From: Catonella morbi ATCC 51271
GTDB lineage: Bacteria; Bacillota; Clostridia; Lachnospirales; Lachnospiraceae
Direction: 5' to 3'
Length of the DNA stretch: 64,000 bases
Assembly: GCF_000160035.2 (NCBI RefSeq)
Contig: NZ_KI535366.1
Span: 64,271-128,270, forward strand
Positions 43,856-52,278 of this stretch are shown piece by piece. How positions within the stretch are numbered: position 1 is the stretch's first letter; each line of letters begins with the position of its first letter. Both the position numbers and the translations under genes were made by a program. A model generated the notes under the pieces. It was not told the origin of the DNA. It did not search any database and saw nothing but the letters and a program-made list of their open reading frames with translations.

Positions 43856-44551
43856 ATGAGTATAACTGAAAATCTTAGTATGGTTGAAAATAAGATAGCG
43901 GCTGCCTGTAAGCGGGCAGGAAGAGAAAGAGATGAAGTAAAGCTGATAGCGGTAAGTAAAACACAGCCTGTGGAAGCTATCAGAGAAGCGATTGAGTACG
44001 GTATTAACTCTTTTGGAGAAAACAGAGTTCAGGAATTGAGGGAAAAAACAGAGATTATCAAGGATAATCTTGACTGGCATCTTATAGGACATCTCCAGAC
44101 CAACAAAGTAAAATATGTGGTTGGGAAGGTTTCGCTTATTCATTCACTTGAAAACATAAGACTGGCTGAGGCGCTGGATAAAGAAGCCGCTAAGCTTGGA
44201 ATTACGGTAGATGTACTTGCGGAAATCAATGTTGCAAAGGAAGCTTCCAAGTTTGGAGTAAATCCGGAAGATGCGGAGAATTTTATAAGGGAAGTGTCAA
44301 AATTTCCCAATATAAATATAAAAGGACTGATGACAGTGGCACCATATACCGATATATCAGAGGAGAATCGTAAATATTTTAGGCAACTAAAAAAAATAAT
44401 GGTTGACTTGAATAGCAAAAACATTCATAATGTGAGTATGAATGTCCTTTCGATGGGAATGACCGGTGATTATGAAGTAGCGATAGAAGAAGGGGCTACT
44501 TTAGTAAGAGTAGGTACCGGTATCTTTGGAAGCAGGAATTATGATATTTGA
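43856..44551 (+). CDS. Pyridoxal-phosphate homeostasis protein (YggS/YlmE family)
   Basis: A 231-residue PLP-binding alanine-racemase-like barrel without enzymatic partner domain, which buffers pyridoxal phosphate. The PLP lysine lies in LIAVSKTQPVEAI. Other marks: SFGENRVQELREK, WHLIGHLQTNKVKYV, GLMTVAPYT, LSMGMTGDYEVAIEEGATLVRVGTGIFG. AAGGAGT precedes ATG 43856. It is the usual neighbour of sepF in Firmicutes. Confidence 0.95.
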   Translation: MSITENLSMVENKIAAACKRAGRERDEVKLIAVSKTQPVEAIREAIEYGINSFGENRVQELREKTEIIKDNLDWHLIGHLQTNKVKYVVGKVSLIHSLENIRLAEALDKEAAKLGITVDVLAEINVAKEASKFGVNPEDAENFIREVSKFPNINIKGLMTVAPYTDISEENRKYFRQLKKIMVDLNSKNIHNVSMNVLSMGMTGDYEVAIEEGATLVRVGTGIFGSRNYDI

Positions 44552-44574
44552 TTATAAGAAATAGGAGTGAATAT

Positions 44575-45126
44575 ATGTTTAAAAAGATTAGTCAAATTTT
44601 TAGTACAATTAAAGACGGTAATGATCTTGATGATGACTATGATGAGGATTATGATGATGAAATGGAGCAGGATGCTGTAGAGGAGTCAAGGTCAAGACTG
44701 AGCAGAAGAAGAACTGAATATGAAGATGACTATGATGATGAGGACGAGGAATATTCCACTTCATTTTTTGACAGAAAGAAGAAGACTGCAAAAGATAATC
44801 AGAAAGTTATACCTATAAGGCGAAGCAGTAAAACGGGAATTGAAGTCTGTGTTACTATGCCTAAAGGATTTGATGAGGTTGAGGATATTTGTGACAAACT
44901 GCTTGCAGGCTCAATAGTTGCGTTAAATCTTGAGGCTTTGGATACCATGGAAGCTCAGCGTATAGTGGACTTTGTATTCGGAACCATGCATGCAATCAAT
45001 GGAAAATTTAGAGCGGTATCTAAGTATGTCTACATCATTTCGCCTGAAAATGTTGAATTATCGGTAGAAAATGAGGAAGAGCTCATAGATACTTTATTTG
45101 CAGTACCTAAAATTAATGGTCAGTAA
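44575..45126 (+). CDS. sepF: Cell division protein SepF
   Basis: A 183-residue FtsZ-bundling protein. It has an N-terminal amphipathic membrane helix (MFKKISQIFSTI), a very acidic Asp/Glu linker (DDDYDEDYDDEMEQD) and the C-terminal SepF core (VTMPKGFDEVEDICDKLLAG, IVALNLEALDTMEAQRIVDF, RAVSKYVYIISPENVEL). ATG 44575 with AGGAGTG upstream is chosen; an in-frame frame start at 44548 overlaps yggS and would bury the membrane helix. Confidence 0.95.
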   Translation: MFKKISQIFSTIKDGNDLDDDYDEDYDDEMEQDAVEESRSRLSRRRTEYEDDYDDEDEEYSTSFFDRKKKTAKDNQKVIPIRRSSKTGIEVCVTMPKGFDEVEDICDKLLAGSIVALNLEALDTMEAQRIVDFVFGTMHAINGKFRAVSKYVYIISPENVELSVENEEELIDTLFAVPKINGQ

Positions 45127-45127
45127 T

Positions 45128-45904
45128 ATGGATAAAGAAGATAATTTGGTATTCAGGCACCTGCTTGACTTGGCAAAGGTGTCTCATGCCGGGGATATCA
45201 GTGTTTTTTCAGATTTTCTAAATGTCAGGGAAGTTGCGGTTTTAAAAAGACAAGTAGCAGACCTTCCGGTTGGAAGGTTTTTCATTTTTGGAGGTATAGA
45301 AGACGCTGAAAGAGTGATGGTTTGCTTTCCGTCTTCGTATGAAGAGAGGGAAGATATTGACTTTCCTATAAGCTGTATAGAGATTCAAATTAAGAGTTCT
45401 AAGTTTGAAAGTAACTCTCTTACCCATAGGGATTTTCTTGGTGCTATACTCGGAGTTGGAATAGACAGAAAATTAATCGGCGATATTTATACGGTATCGG
45501 AAGATAAGAGTGTAGTCAAGGCCTTTGTTTTATGTCAAAATAAGATTACGGATTTTCTTATAAGTGAATTACATCAAATTGGAAGATGTCAGGTAAGTTG
45601 TACCAAAGTTGAAACCACAGACATTATGTCGGTGAGAAGGATTGAAGATAAGTACGGAACAGTTCCTTCACTCAGATTAGATGTAATTATCGGTGAAGCA
45701 TTGAATCTTTCAAGAACAAAGGTTAAGGCGTTAATTGACAGTGATAAGGTTGCTGTAAATTCCGCTCAGATATCATCAAGTCATTATCAGGTTATGCCAA
45801 AGGATATAATCTCTGTAAGAGGTTTTGGTAAATTTATATTTTACGAAAGTTTAGGACGGACGAAAAAAGACAGAATACAGATTCATTTAGGAAAATATTG
45901 CTAA
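45128..45904 (+). CDS. ylmH: YlmH-type S4-domain RNA-binding protein
   Basis: A 258-residue protein with an N-terminal cytoplasmic domain (SVFSDFLNVREVAVLKRQ, LTHRDFLGAILGVGIDRKLIGDI) and a C-terminal S4 domain (LRLDVIIGEALNLSRTKVKALIDSDKVAVN). Bacillus YlmH binds ribosomal complexes and rescues stalled peptidyl-tRNA; that role is carried over by homology. It follows sepF after one base. There is no strong ribosome site, so it probably depends on coupling. Confidence 0.92.
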   Translation: MDKEDNLVFRHLLDLAKVSHAGDISVFSDFLNVREVAVLKRQVADLPVGRFFIFGGIEDAERVMVCFPSSYEEREDIDFPISCIEIQIKSSKFESNSLTHRDFLGAILGVGIDRKLIGDIYTVSEDKSVVKAFVLCQNKITDFLISELHQIGRCQVSCTKVETTDIMSVRRIEDKYGTVPSLRLDVIIGEALNLSRTKVKALIDSDKVAVNSAQISSSHYQVMPKDIISVRGFGKFIFYESLGRTKKDRIQIHLGKYC

Positions 45905-45919
45905 TTATTAGGAGGGATT

Positions 45920-47200
45920 ATGCTTTCATTAAACGAAATCAGAAATCATGAATTTAAGTGGGGAATTGGTTATTCTAAGAAGAGTGTAGACGAGTTCATG
46001 TTGGAAATAGCCGGTTCATATGATGAAATGTATAAAGAAACTATTGAACTTAAAGATAAGATGGCATCTTTAAGCGAGGGGCTTCAATATTATAAGTCAA
46101 TAGAAAAAACTTTGCAGAAGGCAATGGTACTTGTTCAAAAGGCTTCTGATGAAGAACGTGAAAAGGCTATGAATAATGCAAAACTTATCGAAAAAGAAGC
46201 TCATACCAGAGCGGAAGAGGTTCTTACTCAGGCTAAGTACGATTTGGATTCTATATTCAGACAAACCGATGATTTAAATAGGAGATTTGAATTATACAAG
46301 GCTCATATAAGAAATCTGATAACCACACAGTTGGAATTGGTTGACAGTGATTCATACAACATAACAGTAAATGATTTGGAAGGATATCTTAAGTTAAAGC
46401 AAAAACTTGAAGATGTCAAAGACATTGTTCATGAAAAAGTTGAAGCAACAAAAACCGGTGGGACTGAAAACGAAAAAGCCAAGTTTGAAGAAGCGAAGGC
46501 GGAAGTGATTCAACCTGACATAATTAAACCTGACATACTTAAAAATGATGAAGTTGTGGTTGAAGAACTTAGTGAAAATGAAGCAGAAATTGAAAAATAC
46601 ATTATTGAAGAACTTAAAAAAAGCGAAGCGGATGTAGGAAAAAACATAATTGAAGAACTTAGAAAAAGAGAAGTAGAAGCTGAAAAGAATAAAAAGGAAG
46701 AACTTAGGAAGAAAGAAGCTGAAGCTGAAAAGAATAAAAAGGAAGAACTTAAGAAAAAAGAAGCTGAAGCTGAAAAGAACAGAAGGGAAGAACTTAGACG
46801 ACTGGAACTTGACTTTGAACAGAATAAAAGTGAAGAATTAAGGAAAAGTGAAGTTGAGATTGATCAGAGCATAGATGAAGAACTTAATAAAATAGTGGCA
46901 GAAGCTGAAAGAAATAAAAATGAAGAAGCTAAAAACGAAGAAGTTAAAAACGAAGAACCTAAAAGAAGTGATATAAGGTTTGAAAAGAACAGAATTGACG
47001 GACTCAGAAAAGAAAGGGTTCATAATGCAAAAATGAATGCTTCTTCCATAAAAGAAAATCTAATAAGCCGTATACCTAATGAAAACGTAAATATGGGTAG
47101 AGCAATAACTCGTCCGTTTGCGGAAAAAGGTGATATGGATAATTTGAACAGAAAAGCGTTAGTCAACAGATATAGGAATAGTGAAAATGAACGTGAGTAA
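45920..47200 (+). CDS. divIVA: DivIVA-domain protein with long repetitive C-terminus
   Basis: A 426-residue polar/septal scaffold, more than twice the length of Bacillus DivIVA. The N-terminal membrane-curvature domain is clear (LSLNEIRNHEFKWGIGYSKKSVDEFM), followed by a coiled coil (to about 185). A 15-residue repeat (pattern EAEKNKKEELRKKEA) then runs eight times over about residues 223-342, rich in Glu, Lys and Asn. The final ~75 residues are basic (RKERVHNAKMNASSIK, RYRNSENERE). GGAGG lies before the ATG. It overlaps aroB by 14 bp. Confidence 0.93.
   Translation: MLSLNEIRNHEFKWGIGYSKKSVDEFMLEIAGSYDEMYKETIELKDKMASLSEGLQYYKSIEKTLQKAMVLVQKASDEEREKAMNNAKLIEKEAHTRAEEVLTQAKYDLDSIFRQTDDLNRRFELYKAHIRNLITTQLELVDSDSYNITVNDLEGYLKLKQKLEDVKDIVHEKVEATKTGGTENEKAKFEEAKAEVIQPDIIKPDILKNDEVVVEELSENEAEIEKYIIEELKKSEADVGKNIIEELRKREVEAEKNKKEELRKKEAEAEKNKKEELKKKEAEAEKNRREELRRLELDFEQNKSEELRKSEVEIDQSIDEELNKIVAEAERNKNEEAKNEEVKNEEPKRSDIRFEKNRIDGLRKERVHNAKMNASSIKENLISRIPNENVNMGRAITRPFAEKGDMDNLNRKALVNRYRNSENERE
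46586..46945 (+). repeat. Eight tandem 45-bp repeats within divIVA
   Basis: In-frame units encode EIEKYIIEELKKSEA, DVGKNIIEELRKREV, EAEKNKKEELRKKEA, EAEKNKKEELKKKEA, EAEKNRREELRRLEL, DFEQNKSEELRKSEV, EIDQSIDEELNKIVA and EAERNKNEEAKNEEV. The third and fourth are almost identical at DNA level, which suggests recent slippage; the outer ones have diverged. Confidence 0.85.
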
Positions 47201-48302
47201 AAAGTTGAATGTGAAAGTCGGTTCTGAAGAGAATAAATCATATGACATAATTGTCGAATCGAATTTTGACAAGCTGTCCGGTCTGCTTTCAGAATTGTTC
47301 TTATCTTGTAATAAGCTTATGCTGGTATTTGATTCTAATACTGACAGGTTTTTTAAGGGAAGATTGGTGCAGAAATTAAAAAACACTGGAAAAGAGCTGC
47401 ATACTTTTACTTTTCCGGCAGGTGAGGATAATAAGAATATTTCAACAGTTCAAAGTCTGTATGAGGAACTTATTAACAAAAACTTTGAGAGAAAAGATGT
47501 GATACTTGCGGTAGGCGGTGGAGTTGTGGGTGATTTAGCCGGTTTTGCCGCCGCTACCTACTTAAGAGGAATAAGGTTTGCCGGGATTCCGACTACACTT
47601 TTAGCTATGTCTGACTCAAGCGTAGGCGGCAAGACAGGTGTGGATTTTATGGCATATAAAAACATGGTCGGAGCCTTTCACCAACCAAGCCTGGTCTACA
47701 TGAATACTGATAGTTTAACTTCTCTTCCGGAGAGAGAGTATCTTTCCGGAGTGGCGGAGGTTATTAAGTATGGCTATATATGGGATAAGGAATTTTTAAG
47801 TTATCTAAAAGAAAATACCGATAAAATCATATCTAAGGATGAAGAAGCTCTGGAGTATATAATATATAACTCTTGCAGAATAAAAAAAGAGGTTGTTGAA
47901 AATGATCCTCTTGAAAAAGGACTTCGTGCAATACTGAATTTTGGACATACAATAGGACATGCGGTTGAAAAACTGATGAATTTTGATTTGCTTCATGGAG
48001 AGTGTGTGGCTCTTGGAATGATATCTGCGTGCAGGATGGCGGTGGAACGCGGACTTGTGTCAGAGAGTGAACTTGAAGACATGAAGAAGATTCTTACAGA
48101 ATATAAGCTTTTTAATAAAATCTCATTATCTGCTGTTGATTTTAGTATAGAAGATGTGCTTAAGGCAACAAAGTCTGATAAGAAGATGCAGGGTGGAAAG
48201 ATTAAATTTATTCTTACAAAAGAAGTTGGAAAAGCAGAAATTTATACTGACATTACTGATGAAGAGATGATAGTTGGAATTAAAGAAATTTTTGAAGGTT
48301 GA
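47187..48302 (+). CDS. aroB: 3-dehydroquinate synthase
   Basis: A 371-residue NAD- and zinc-dependent enzyme of the shikimate pathway, converting DAHP to 3-dehydroquinate. Visible: AVGGGVVGDLAGFAAATYLRG (NAD loop), IPTTLLAMSDSSVGGKTGVD, EVIKYG, and the metal histidines in LNFGHTIGHAVEKL and LLHGECVALGM. ATG 47187 is used rather than GTG 47181, giving normal spacing from AGGA. It lies inside the division cluster, overlapping divIVA. Confidence 0.95.
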   Translation: MNVSKKLNVKVGSEENKSYDIIVESNFDKLSGLLSELFLSCNKLMLVFDSNTDRFFKGRLVQKLKNTGKELHTFTFPAGEDNKNISTVQSLYEELINKNFERKDVILAVGGGVVGDLAGFAAATYLRGIRFAGIPTTLLAMSDSSVGGKTGVDFMAYKNMVGAFHQPSLVYMNTDSLTSLPEREYLSGVAEVIKYGYIWDKEFLSYLKENTDKIISKDEEALEYIIYNSCRIKKEVVENDPLEKGLRAILNFGHTIGHAVEKLMNFDLLHGECVALGMISACRMAVERGLVSESELEDMKKILTEYKLFNKISLSAVDFSIEDVLKATKSDKKMQGGKIKFILTKEVGKAEIYTDITDEEMIVGIKEIFEG

Positions 48303-48304
48303 CT

Positions 48305-48841
48305 ATGAACAGAAACAGATTTTTTGTAATAGAATTATTGACGGTGGTGGCTTTGGTAGTATTGGACTTGCTTACCAAACAGCTCGCTGTTAAATATTTA
48401 TCAGATGGTAAATTAACCGTAATAAACGGAGTATTCAGTTTTACCCTGCTTGAAGGAGGCAATTCAGGAGCGGCTTTCGGTTTATTTCAAGGTGGATTCT
48501 GGATATTTACAGTTATTACTGTAGTTGTAATAGCTTTAGTAATCTTTGGCTTGAAGAAAATAATTGCCGAAAAAAGATATTTTCCAATGCATTTTGCATT
48601 GGTTTTGTTGCTTGCGGGAGCTTTAGGAAATTTTGCTGACAGAGTTCTTACTATGATTAAGTATGGACATAGTTATGTGATAGATTTTTTGTATTTTGAA
48701 TTAATTAATTTTCCTATTTTCAATGTTGCAGACTGTTACGTAACTATAGCGGCATTTACTATGCTAATCTTTGGAATATTTTATTACAAGGATGAGGATT
48801 TTGATAAAATGCTTGGCAGGGTGAAGAATGAAGTTAAATGA
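48305..48841 (+). CDS. lspA: Lipoprotein signal peptidase (SPase II)
   Basis: A 178-residue membrane aspartyl protease that cuts prolipoproteins such as the carboxypeptidase at 40882. Four membrane segments are visible. The catalytic aspartates lie in GNFADRVL and FNVADCYVT. The early motif NSGAAFGLF is also conserved. ATG 48305 has GAAGG six bases upstream; the preceding TTG at 48299 overlaps the aroB stop. Overlaps the next gene by 14 bp. Confidence 0.95.
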   Translation: MNRNRFFVIELLTVVALVVLDLLTKQLAVKYLSDGKLTVINGVFSFTLLEGGNSGAAFGLFQGGFWIFTVITVVVIALVIFGLKKIIAEKRYFPMHFALVLLLAGALGNFADRVLTMIKYGHSYVIDFLYFELINFPIFNVADCYVTIAAFTMLIFGIFYYKDEDFDKMLGRVKNEVK

Positions 48842-49808
48842 TGAAAATATAAAAAATGATGAATGGGATACAGAATTCTTGTCGGATGAAGTTATAGAAC
48901 TTTCTGTGGTATCTGAGGATTCGGGAGAGAGGATAGACAAATATCTCTCAGGAAAACTTACGGAATATTCCAGATCATATCTGAAAGGGCTTATTGATGA
49001 AGGTAAGGTCAGGGTGGAAGGAAAGCCTGTAAAGAGCAGTTTTAAAGTAACAGAGGGAATAAATATTTCTATCAGTATACCTCCGGTGAAGGAGGCAGAA
49101 ATAATTCCTGAAAATATTCCGCTTGACATACTTTACGAGGATGAAGACGTAATCCTTATAAATAAGCCTAAGGGCATGGTAGTTCATCCTGCGGCGGGAC
49201 ATTATACAGGAACACTTGTAAATGCGCTTATGTATCATTGCAGAGACAATCTTTCGGGAATAAACGGAGAACTTCGTCCGGGTATTGTGCACCGCATAGA
49301 CATGGATACAACCGGAGTGATAATTGCCTGCAAAAACGACGTTTCTCACAGAATAATTGCGGAGCAGTTAAAGGAACACAGTATCAAGAGGAAATATCAG
49401 GCTATAGTTTACGGTGTGTTTAAGGATGAAGAAGGCCGAATTGAAGGTTCTATAGGAAGGTCTAAAACAGATCGAAAAAAAATGGCTGTTATACCTGATG
49501 GCAAGCCTGCTGTGACTCATTACAGGGTTATCAGAAATTATACATCTCCCAACGGGAATAACTTCGCACATATTGAGTGTGAGCTTGAAACAGGAAGAAC
49601 ACATCAGATAAGAGTCCATATGACAAGTATAGGACATCCACTGCTTGGTGATGAAATCTACGGAGCGGCTAAAAATCCTTTTAAGTTAGACGGACAGGCA
49701 CTTCATGCCGAGATGCTTGGATTTGTACATCCAAGAACAGGGGAGTATATGGAGTTTCATGCTCCCTTACCTGAGTATTTCAGTAAGTTGCTTACAAAAT
49801 TAGCCTGA
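48828..49808 (+). CDS. RluD-family 23S rRNA pseudouridine synthase
   Basis: A 326-residue enzyme with an N-terminal S4 domain (ERIDKYLSGKLTEYSRSYLKGLIDEGKVRV) and a pseudouridine synthase domain with the catalytic HRIDMDTTG motif. Downstream TGRTHQIRVHM and GHPLLGDEIYG complete the family pattern. In E. coli, RluD modifies helix 69 positions; the target here is inferred. The start overlaps lspA. Confidence 0.94.
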   Translation: MKLNDENIKNDEWDTEFLSDEVIELSVVSEDSGERIDKYLSGKLTEYSRSYLKGLIDEGKVRVEGKPVKSSFKVTEGINISISIPPVKEAEIIPENIPLDILYEDEDVILINKPKGMVVHPAAGHYTGTLVNALMYHCRDNLSGINGELRPGIVHRIDMDTTGVIIACKNDVSHRIIAEQLKEHSIKRKYQAIVYGVFKDEEGRIEGSIGRSKTDRKKMAVIPDGKPAVTHYRVIRNYTSPNGNNFAHIECELETGRTHQIRVHMTSIGHPLLGDEIYGAAKNPFKLDGQALHAEMLGFVHPRTGEYMEFHAPLPEYFSKLLTKLA

Positions 49809-49887
49809 GATGGACTATATTAAACAGTGAACTATAAAAATATTATTCTTACATAAACCCTTACATAAAAAATATTTAAAAACCCTA

Positions 49888-49916
49888 TTGACATATTCTT
49901 TTCAGTAATGTATACT
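49888..49916 (+). promoter_or_regulatory. Consensus promoter of the tRNA-Glu gene
   Basis: TTGACA at 49888-49893 and TATACT at 49911-49916 with the ideal 17-bp spacer. The mature tRNA begins 33 bp downstream of the -10. Confidence 0.85.
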
Positions 49917-49948
49917 TGTCTTCGTTGTCAAACAATACAACTTGCTAA

Positions 49949-50020
49949 GGCCTGTTGGTCAAGGGGTTAAGACGCTGCCCTCTCACGGCAGAAACAGGGG
50001 TTCGATTCCCCTACAGGCTA
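49949..50020 (+). tRNA. tRNA-Glu (anticodon CTC)
   Basis: A 72-nt cloverleaf: the acceptor GGCCTGT pairs with ACAGGCT (first pair G-U), and the anticodon stem CTGCC/GGCAG encloses loop CTCTCAC, giving anticodon CTC for GAG codons. The T arm AGGGG-TTCGATT-CCCCT is perfect. CCA is not encoded. The gene is single, with its own promoter and terminator. Confidence 0.95.
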
Positions 50021-50033
50021 TTATTTTTTTAGA

Positions 50034-50061
50034 AGTGAACCGTTAGAGGTTCGCTTTTTTT
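50034..50061 (+). terminator. Intrinsic terminator after tRNA-Glu
   Basis: AGTGAACC pairs with GGTTCGCT (one wobble pair) around a six-base loop, followed by a run of T. Confidence 0.85.
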
Positions 50062-50113
50062 ATGTAAACAGGAAATTTTTAATGATTAATTGTTTAACCG
50101 GATAAGGAGATTT

Positions 50114-50581
50114 ATGAGCAAAAGAGAAAATTATGAGAAAAAAGCGGAAGCACTTATTTTACCTATCATAAATAAGAATAATTATGAACTGGTAGATGTG
50201 GAATTTGTAAGAGAAGGCTCAAATTGGTTCCTTAGGGCTTATGTAGACAAGGAAGGAGGCTTTTCCGTTAATGATTGTGAAAAGGTAAGCCGCGAGTTTT
50301 CGGATCTTTTGGATAAAGAAGATTTTATTGAGGAATCATATATATTGGAAATAAGTTCTCCGGGACTTGGAAGACCTCTTAAGAAGGACAAGGATTTTGA
50401 AAGAAGTATAGGAGAAGAGGTTGAGGTTAAACTGTATAAAGCTTTTGAAGAGCAGAAGGAATTTTCGGGCACTTTGGAAGCTTATGATGCACAGACTGTA
50501 ACTATAGGCTTTGAAGACAACACTGAGAAAACCTTTGAAAGAAAAAATATAGCCTTGATAAGATTAGCGATTGATTTCTGA
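50114..50581 (+). CDS. rimP: Ribosome maturation factor RimP
   Basis: A 155-residue 30S assembly factor. It opens with the family pattern of paired charged residues ahead of ELVDVEFVREGSNWFLRAYVDK, then CEKVSREFSDLLD, EISSPGLGRPLKKDKDF, and a C-terminal SH3-like barrel. ATG 50114 is used, with AAGGAGA three bases away; in-frame codons from 50090 have no ribosome site. First gene of the nusA-infB block. Confidence 0.95.
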   Translation: MSKRENYEKKAEALILPIINKNNYELVDVEFVREGSNWFLRAYVDKEGGFSVNDCEKVSREFSDLLDKEDFIEESYILEISSPGLGRPLKKDKDFERSIGEEVEVKLYKAFEEQKEFSGTLEAYDAQTVTIGFEDNTEKTFERKNIALIRLAIDF

Positions 50582-50607
50582 AAAGAGCAATGGAGGTAAT
50601 TAAGAAA

Positions 50608-51672
50608 ATGAGAAAAAAAGAGCAGCTTGATAACAGCAAGGAGCTGATAGAAGCTCTTGATCAGCTTGAAAAAACAAATGATATCAGCAAGGAAATCATA
50701 CTTGAAGCGGTTGAGAATTCACTTCTTGTAGCCTGCAAGGATGAGTTTGGAAAAGCTGATAACATTAAGGTTACTATCAACAGAGAGAACGGTAAAGTAA
50801 GCGTGCTTTCAGAAAAGACCGTTGTAGAGACAGTTGAAGATCCTATAACTCAGATAAGTCTGGCAGAAGCAAAAGAGACTTTTCCGAATGCAGTTGAAGG
50901 ACAGGTAGTAAATATAGTAATTACTCCCAAAAACTTTGGAAGAATTGCGGCTCAGAAAGCTAAGCAGGTTGTAGTTCAGAAAATAAGGGAAGAGGAAAGA
51001 AAAGTTCTTTTCAATCAGTATTTTGCTAAAGAGCACGATATTGTAACAGGTATAGTTCAGAGATATACAGGTGGAAATATAAGTATTAATCTTGGAAAAG
51101 TAGATGCCCTGTTATCTGAATCCGAAAGGGTTAAAACTGAAAAATTCAGTTCGACAGACAGAATTAAACTTTATGTGGTTGAAGTTAAAGATACGTCAAA
51201 AGGACCCAGAATCACAGTTTCAAGAACTCATCCGGATTTGGTAAAAAGACTTTTTGAGTCGGAAGTAACTGAGATTAAAGACGGTACGGTTGAAATAAAG
51301 AGTATTTCAAGAGAGGCCGGCTCCAGAACTAAAATCGCGGTATATTCAAACAATCCGGAAGTAGATGCGGTAGGGGCCTGTGTGGGACTTAACCGTTCGA
51401 GAGTTGAGGCTGTTGTAGATGAGCTTAGAGGAGAAAAGATAGATATAGTTGTATGGAGTGAAGATCCAAGAGTATTTATTATGAATGCACTTTCTCCTGC
51501 AAGGGCTATATCGGTGGAAGCGGATCCTGAAGAAAAGACAGCTAAGGTTATAGTTGCAGATTCACAGCTTTCTCTTGCTATCGGAAAAGAAGGACAAAAT
51601 GCAAGACTTGCTGCAAGGCTTACAGGATATAAGATAGATATTAAGAGTGAATCACAGATATTATCCGAATAA
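50608..51672 (+). CDS. nusA: Transcription elongation/termination factor NusA
   Basis: A 354-residue RNA polymerase-associated factor: N-terminal domain (LIEALDQLEKTNDISKEIILEAVENSLL), S1 domain (DIVTGIVQRYTGGNISINLGK), KH1 (GSRTKIAVYSNNPEVDAVGACVG) and KH2 (VIVADSQLSLAIGKEGQNARLAARLTG). It lacks the C-terminal acidic repeats of E. coli NusA, as usual in Firmicutes. ATG 50608 lies 11 bases after GGAGG; ATG 50590 overlaps that site. Confidence 0.95.
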   Translation: MRKKEQLDNSKELIEALDQLEKTNDISKEIILEAVENSLLVACKDEFGKADNIKVTINRENGKVSVLSEKTVVETVEDPITQISLAEAKETFPNAVEGQVVNIVITPKNFGRIAAQKAKQVVVQKIREEERKVLFNQYFAKEHDIVTGIVQRYTGGNISINLGKVDALLSESERVKTEKFSSTDRIKLYVVEVKDTSKGPRITVSRTHPDLVKRLFESEVTEIKDGTVEIKSISREAGSRTKIAVYSNNPEVDAVGACVGLNRSRVEAVVDELRGEKIDIVVWSEDPRVFIMNALSPARAISVEADPEEKTAKVIVADSQLSLAIGKEGQNARLAARLTGYKIDIKSESQILSE

Positions 51673-51683
51673 AGAGGTATAGG

Positions 51684-51941
51684 ATGAATAATCCACAGAG
51701 AACTTGTATTGCTTGTAAAAGCGTGAAAGATAAAAAGGACTTAATCAGAATTGTACGCACCAAAGAGGGTGAAACAGAACTTGATATGACAGGCAGGAAG
51801 AACGGCAGAGGAGCCTATATCTGCAAGGATATAAAGTGTTTTGAGAGCCTGAAAAAGTCAAGAGGTCTGGACCGCTCGTTTAAGTCACAGATTTCACCCG
51901 GTGTATATGATAAATTAACTGATGAATTAAATTCGTTATAG
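51684..51941 (+). CDS. ylxR: YlxR (DUF448) RNA-binding protein
   Basis: An 85-residue basic protein with RTCIACKSVKDKKDLIRIVR, GRKNGRGAYICKD and a C-terminal DELNS-type tail. In other bacteria YlxR is linked to RNA metabolism and RNase P; the precise role here is not shown. It is between nusA and ylxQ as usual. Confidence 0.93.
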   Translation: MNNPQRTCIACKSVKDKKDLIRIVRTKEGETELDMTGRKNGRGAYICKDIKCFESLKKSRGLDRSFKSQISPGVYDKLTDELNSL

Positions 51942-51951
51942 GAAGGTGGAT

Positions 51952-52254
51952 ATGGATAAAGATAAGGTATTGTCTTATTTGGGACTTGCAAGAAAGGCGG
52001 GGAAGCTTGCAGTAGGTGAGTTTCTTACCGAAAATGCCATCTATGCAAAAAAAGCTTTGCTTGTTATAGTTGCGGAAGATGCATCGGACAATACTAAAAA
52101 GAAATTCACCGACAGATGTAATCATCATAAAGTTCCGCTTAGATTTTATAAGACAAAAGAAGAACTTGGAAATGCTACAGGCTCTGCATTGAAAGCATCA
52201 ATGGCAGTACTTGATGAGGGGTTTTCAAAAGCAATCTTAAATATATTGAACTAG
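51952..52254 (+). CDS. ylxQ: YlxQ, L7Ae-family ribosomal-like protein
   Basis: A 100-residue RNA-binding L7Ae/L30e fold protein (YLGLARKAGKLAVGEF, KKALLVIVAEDASDNTKKKFTDRC). ATG 51952 lies five bases after GGAAGG; GTG 51946 overlaps that site. Conserved in the nusA-infB operon; may bind kink-turn RNA. Confidence 0.92.
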   Translation: MDKDKVLSYLGLARKAGKLAVGEFLTENAIYAKKALLVIVAEDASDNTKKKFTDRCNHHKVPLRFYKTKEELGNATGSALKASMAVLDEGFSKAILNILN

Positions 52255-52278
52255 CTATTAAATGGGAAAGGCGATAAA

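Noticed and set aside
46586-46945. CRISPR-like array
   Set aside because: The regular 45-bp periodicity is coding repetition in divIVA, with no distinct spacers and no cas genes.
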